The position numbers were made by a program, and so were the translations under genes. A DNA stretch of 7,167 bases from the NCBI GenBank assembly GCA_002293265.1, contig DBCW01000073.1, positions 3,513-10,679 on the forward strand. Direction: 5' to 3'. This stretch comes from Eggerthellales bacterium UBA948 (GTDB taxonomy: Bacteria > Actinomycetota > Coriobacteriia > Coriobacteriales > UBA8131). This document shows, piece by piece, positions 5,782 through 7,167 of this stretch. A model generated the notes under the pieces. It was given only the letters and a program-made list of their open reading frames with translations. It was not told where the DNA came from and searched no databases. The stretch's first letter is position 1. Each line of letters begins with the position of its first letter.

Positions 5782-6600
5782 ATGGCAAGTCCCAAAAAGG
5801 AAGCGGTCGAAAGCACCAAAAAGACCGCAACCGTTGCAGCTAAAAAAACTGCGGCGGTTAAAGCTGCACCGGAAAAACCTGTGGCCAAAAAACCTGCGAA
5901 TGCAAAAAGCGTATCGACATCAACAAAGACCCCGGCAAAAGCTTTGGCAGCATCAAAAGCCAAGTCAAAAACGTCTGCTACAGAAAAGATCGTTTTTGAC
6001 CCTTCGGCTGACCGCGCTACTGTGGCTCAGCAAGCTTTGGCAAACCCTGCGGTGTTATTGACGTTGGTGGAGAATCTCTCCACTGAAGCACGTAGGATAA
6101 GGCAGTTCTCTGCATCAGCCATAGGTGTGATTTCCGAGACTAATCCGGAGGCGTTGGTTCCACACGCCGCGCACATTGTTGACGCATTGCATCGCCCGGA
6201 AGCTCAAACAAGGTGGGAGTGCCTAGAGGCTTTAACTCGCTTTGTGCCCATGGCTCCGGATAGCTGTGTTGATGCGTTGATCGGCGCAGAGGGATCGCTT
6301 TACGATGAAGAATCCGGCAGCGCACGTTTGGCAGCGGTACGCTTTTTATGCGTTTATGGCGCAATTGATGCTGATCGCTCAGATCGTGTATGGCCACTTC
6401 TTGACGAGGCCATCCAGTGCTATCACGGAGATGCGGAGTTTCAAGACATGCTGATATCGGTAATAAGCTTTGCCGGTGGCAGCATCAGTAAAGACGTAAA
6501 GAAATCTTTGGCCAGCCGTATGGATTTTGATGCCAACAATGCTAAAGGTGTCTTGCAGCGCCGCGCAGCACAAATCATCGACCTCTGCAAAAAGAAATAA
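5782..6600 (+). CDS. HEAT-like repeat protein with histone-H1-like Lys/Ala N-terminal tail
   Basis: I do not recognise this 272-residue protein as a named gene. Residues 1-70 are low complexity, rich in Lys, Ala, Pro, Ser and Thr, with an SPKK motif at 3-6 and repeated KKTA/AKK steps. This resembles bacterial histone-H1-like tails and is probably disordered and nucleic-acid binding. Residues 75-270 are alpha-helical. Similar segments recur about every 38-39 residues (near 103, 141, 180, 219 and 257), each with an Arg/Ala-rich helix followed by a second helix, which suggests HEAT-like repeats. There is no signal peptide, membrane segment or catalytic motif. ATG 5782 has GGAG at 5770-5773 overlapping the small-subunit stop, with a 5-base intergenic gap; the next gene starts 19 bases after its stop. 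It is thus embedded in the hydro-lyase/isocitrate dehydrogenase operon. A scaffold, regulatory or nucleoid role is inference. Confidence 0.82.
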   Translation: MASPKKEAVESTKKTATVAAKKTAAVKAAPEKPVAKKPANAKSVSTSTKTPAKALAASKAKSKTSATEKIVFDPSADRATVAQQALANPAVLLTLVENLSTEARRIRQFSASAIGVISETNPEALVPHAAHIVDALHRPEAQTRWECLEALTRFVPMAPDSCVDALIGAEGSLYDEESGSARLAAVRFLCVYGAIDADRSDRVWPLLDEAIQCYHGDAEFQDMLISVISFAGGSISKDVKKSLASRMDFDANNAKGVLQRRAAQIIDLCKKK

Positions 6601-6619
6601 TAATACTGAAAGGAACTTG

Positions 6620-7167
6620 ATGTCAGAAAAGATCAAGATGACAACCCCGTTAGTTGAGCTTGATGGCGACGAAATGACGAGGGTGATCTGGCAATGGATC
6701 AAAGAACTATTGATCGAGCCACACATTGAACTGAACACCGAGTACTTTGATTTAGGTCTAAAAGAGCGCGAGCGCACAAAAGACCAAATAACGATCGATG
6801 CTGCTAATGCAATCAAAAAATACGGTGTAGGCGTAAAATGCGCCACCATTACCAGCAACGCCGCCCGCAAAACCGAATACAATCTGCGGAATTTATTTCC
6901 CAGCCCCAACGCGACGATCCGGGCGGTTTTGGACGGGACAGTGTTCCGCAGGCCAATAAATGTGTCGCGTATCCGGCCTTCGATTCCGTCGTGGAAAAAA
7001 CCTATCGTAATCGGCAGGCATGCTTACGGCGATGTGTACAAAGCCTCGGAAATGGTCATTCCTTCGGCGGGCAAAGTTGAAATGGTGTGGACAGGAAATG
7101 ACGGCGAGGAAAAACGGATAACAGTGGCGGATATGCCGGCGGCAGGCATTGTGCAGGGCATGCACAA
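6620..7167 (+). CDS. icd: NADP-type isocitrate dehydrogenase, N-terminal part (runs off the window)
   Basis: ATG 6620 follows AAAGGA at 6608-6613 and the frame is open to the window edge, giving 182 of about 400 expected residues. It belongs to the eukaryote-like (type II) NADP isocitrate dehydrogenases, which oxidatively decarboxylate isocitrate to 2-oxoglutarate. The residue numbering matches pig mitochondrial enzyme: T78, S95, N97 (SPNATIR), R101, R110 (GTVFR), R133 and Y140 (GRHAYGDVY). All visible substrate-binding residues are therefore present. The opening ELDGDEMTRVIW is also typical. It is the last visible gene of the hydro-lyase operon, 19 bases after the HEAT-like gene, so the two enzymes would act in series on citrate/isocitrate. 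From about base 6886 arginine CGG codons appear (four), whereas the other genes here use almost none. The metal-binding and C-terminal halves lie outside the window. Confidence 0.93.
   Translation, partial: MSEKIKMTTPLVELDGDEMTRVIWQWIKELLIEPHIELNTEYFDLGLKERERTKDQITIDAANAIKKYGVGVKCATITSNAARKTEYNLRNLFPSPNATIRAVLDGTVFRRPINVSRIRPSIPSWKKPIVIGRHAYGDVYKASEMVIPSAGKVEMVWTGNDGEEKRITVADMPAAGIVQGMH

Noticed and set aside
6379..6909. 176-codon reverse-strand ORF over the HEAT-like/icd junction
   Set aside because: It is the antisense shadow of two well-supported genes in the forward direction. It contains a hydrophobic stretch but no family resemblance.

Overview
The window is ordinary, dense bacterial DNA. 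All genes lie on the + strand, and most are preceded by recognisable purine-rich Shine-Dalgarno sites. The abundance of low-potential Fe-S proteins (a 2[4Fe-4S] ferredoxin fused to DUF169, an HdrD/GlpC-type CCG protein, a flavin-reductase-like FMN protein) points to an anaerobe. I cannot fix the phylum from sequence alone. An anaerobic actinobacterial, clostridial or deep-branching Gram-positive-like lineage would fit, but this is a guess.

Left block (1-3633), redox genes. A likely tail of an upstream gene (3-68) is followed by a ferredoxin-DUF169 protein (84-1088). Next comes a 600-codon ORF (1132-2934) that joins a GNAT acetyltransferase to a two-[4Fe-4S], two-CCG heterodisulfide-reductase-like protein. 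Last is a flavin-reductase-family protein (true start probably 3094, end 3633). A 32-bp palindromic repeat occurs twice, inside the GNAT/Hdr junction (1607-1638) and just upstream of the flavin reductase (3016-3047). In each case it lies 46-48 bases before a plausible ATG. The second copy is preceded by a 19-bp tandem repeat.

Middle (3634-3989). About 356 bases hold no convincing gene, only a long imperfect inverted repeat (3647-3706), weak hairpins and weak promoter-like boxes. Codon usage changes across this gap: leucine CTA is common to its left and rare to its right.

Right block (3990-7167), a carboxylic-acid operon. It encodes the large and small subunits of a LeuCD/homoaconitase-type hydro-lyase (3990-5276 and 5273-5776, overlapping by 4 bases). 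These are followed by a 272-residue protein with a histone-H1-like Lys/Ala tail and HEAT-like helical repeats (5782-6600), then the first 182 codons of an NADP-type isocitrate dehydrogenase (6620 to the window end). No leuA, leuB or lysine-pathway gene is visible beside the hydro-lyase, and an isocitrate dehydrogenase is. The simplest inference is that the LeuCD-like pair makes isocitrate, acting as an aconitase feeding 2-oxoglutarate and glutamate synthesis. Its specificity is not proven.

I see no RNA gene, CRISPR array, transposase or phage gene. The most interesting points are the repeat-bridged GNAT-Hdr fusion, the unusual small-subunit loop in an aconitase-like context, the H1-tailed HEAT protein within a metabolic operon, and the ambiguous start codon of the large subunit.
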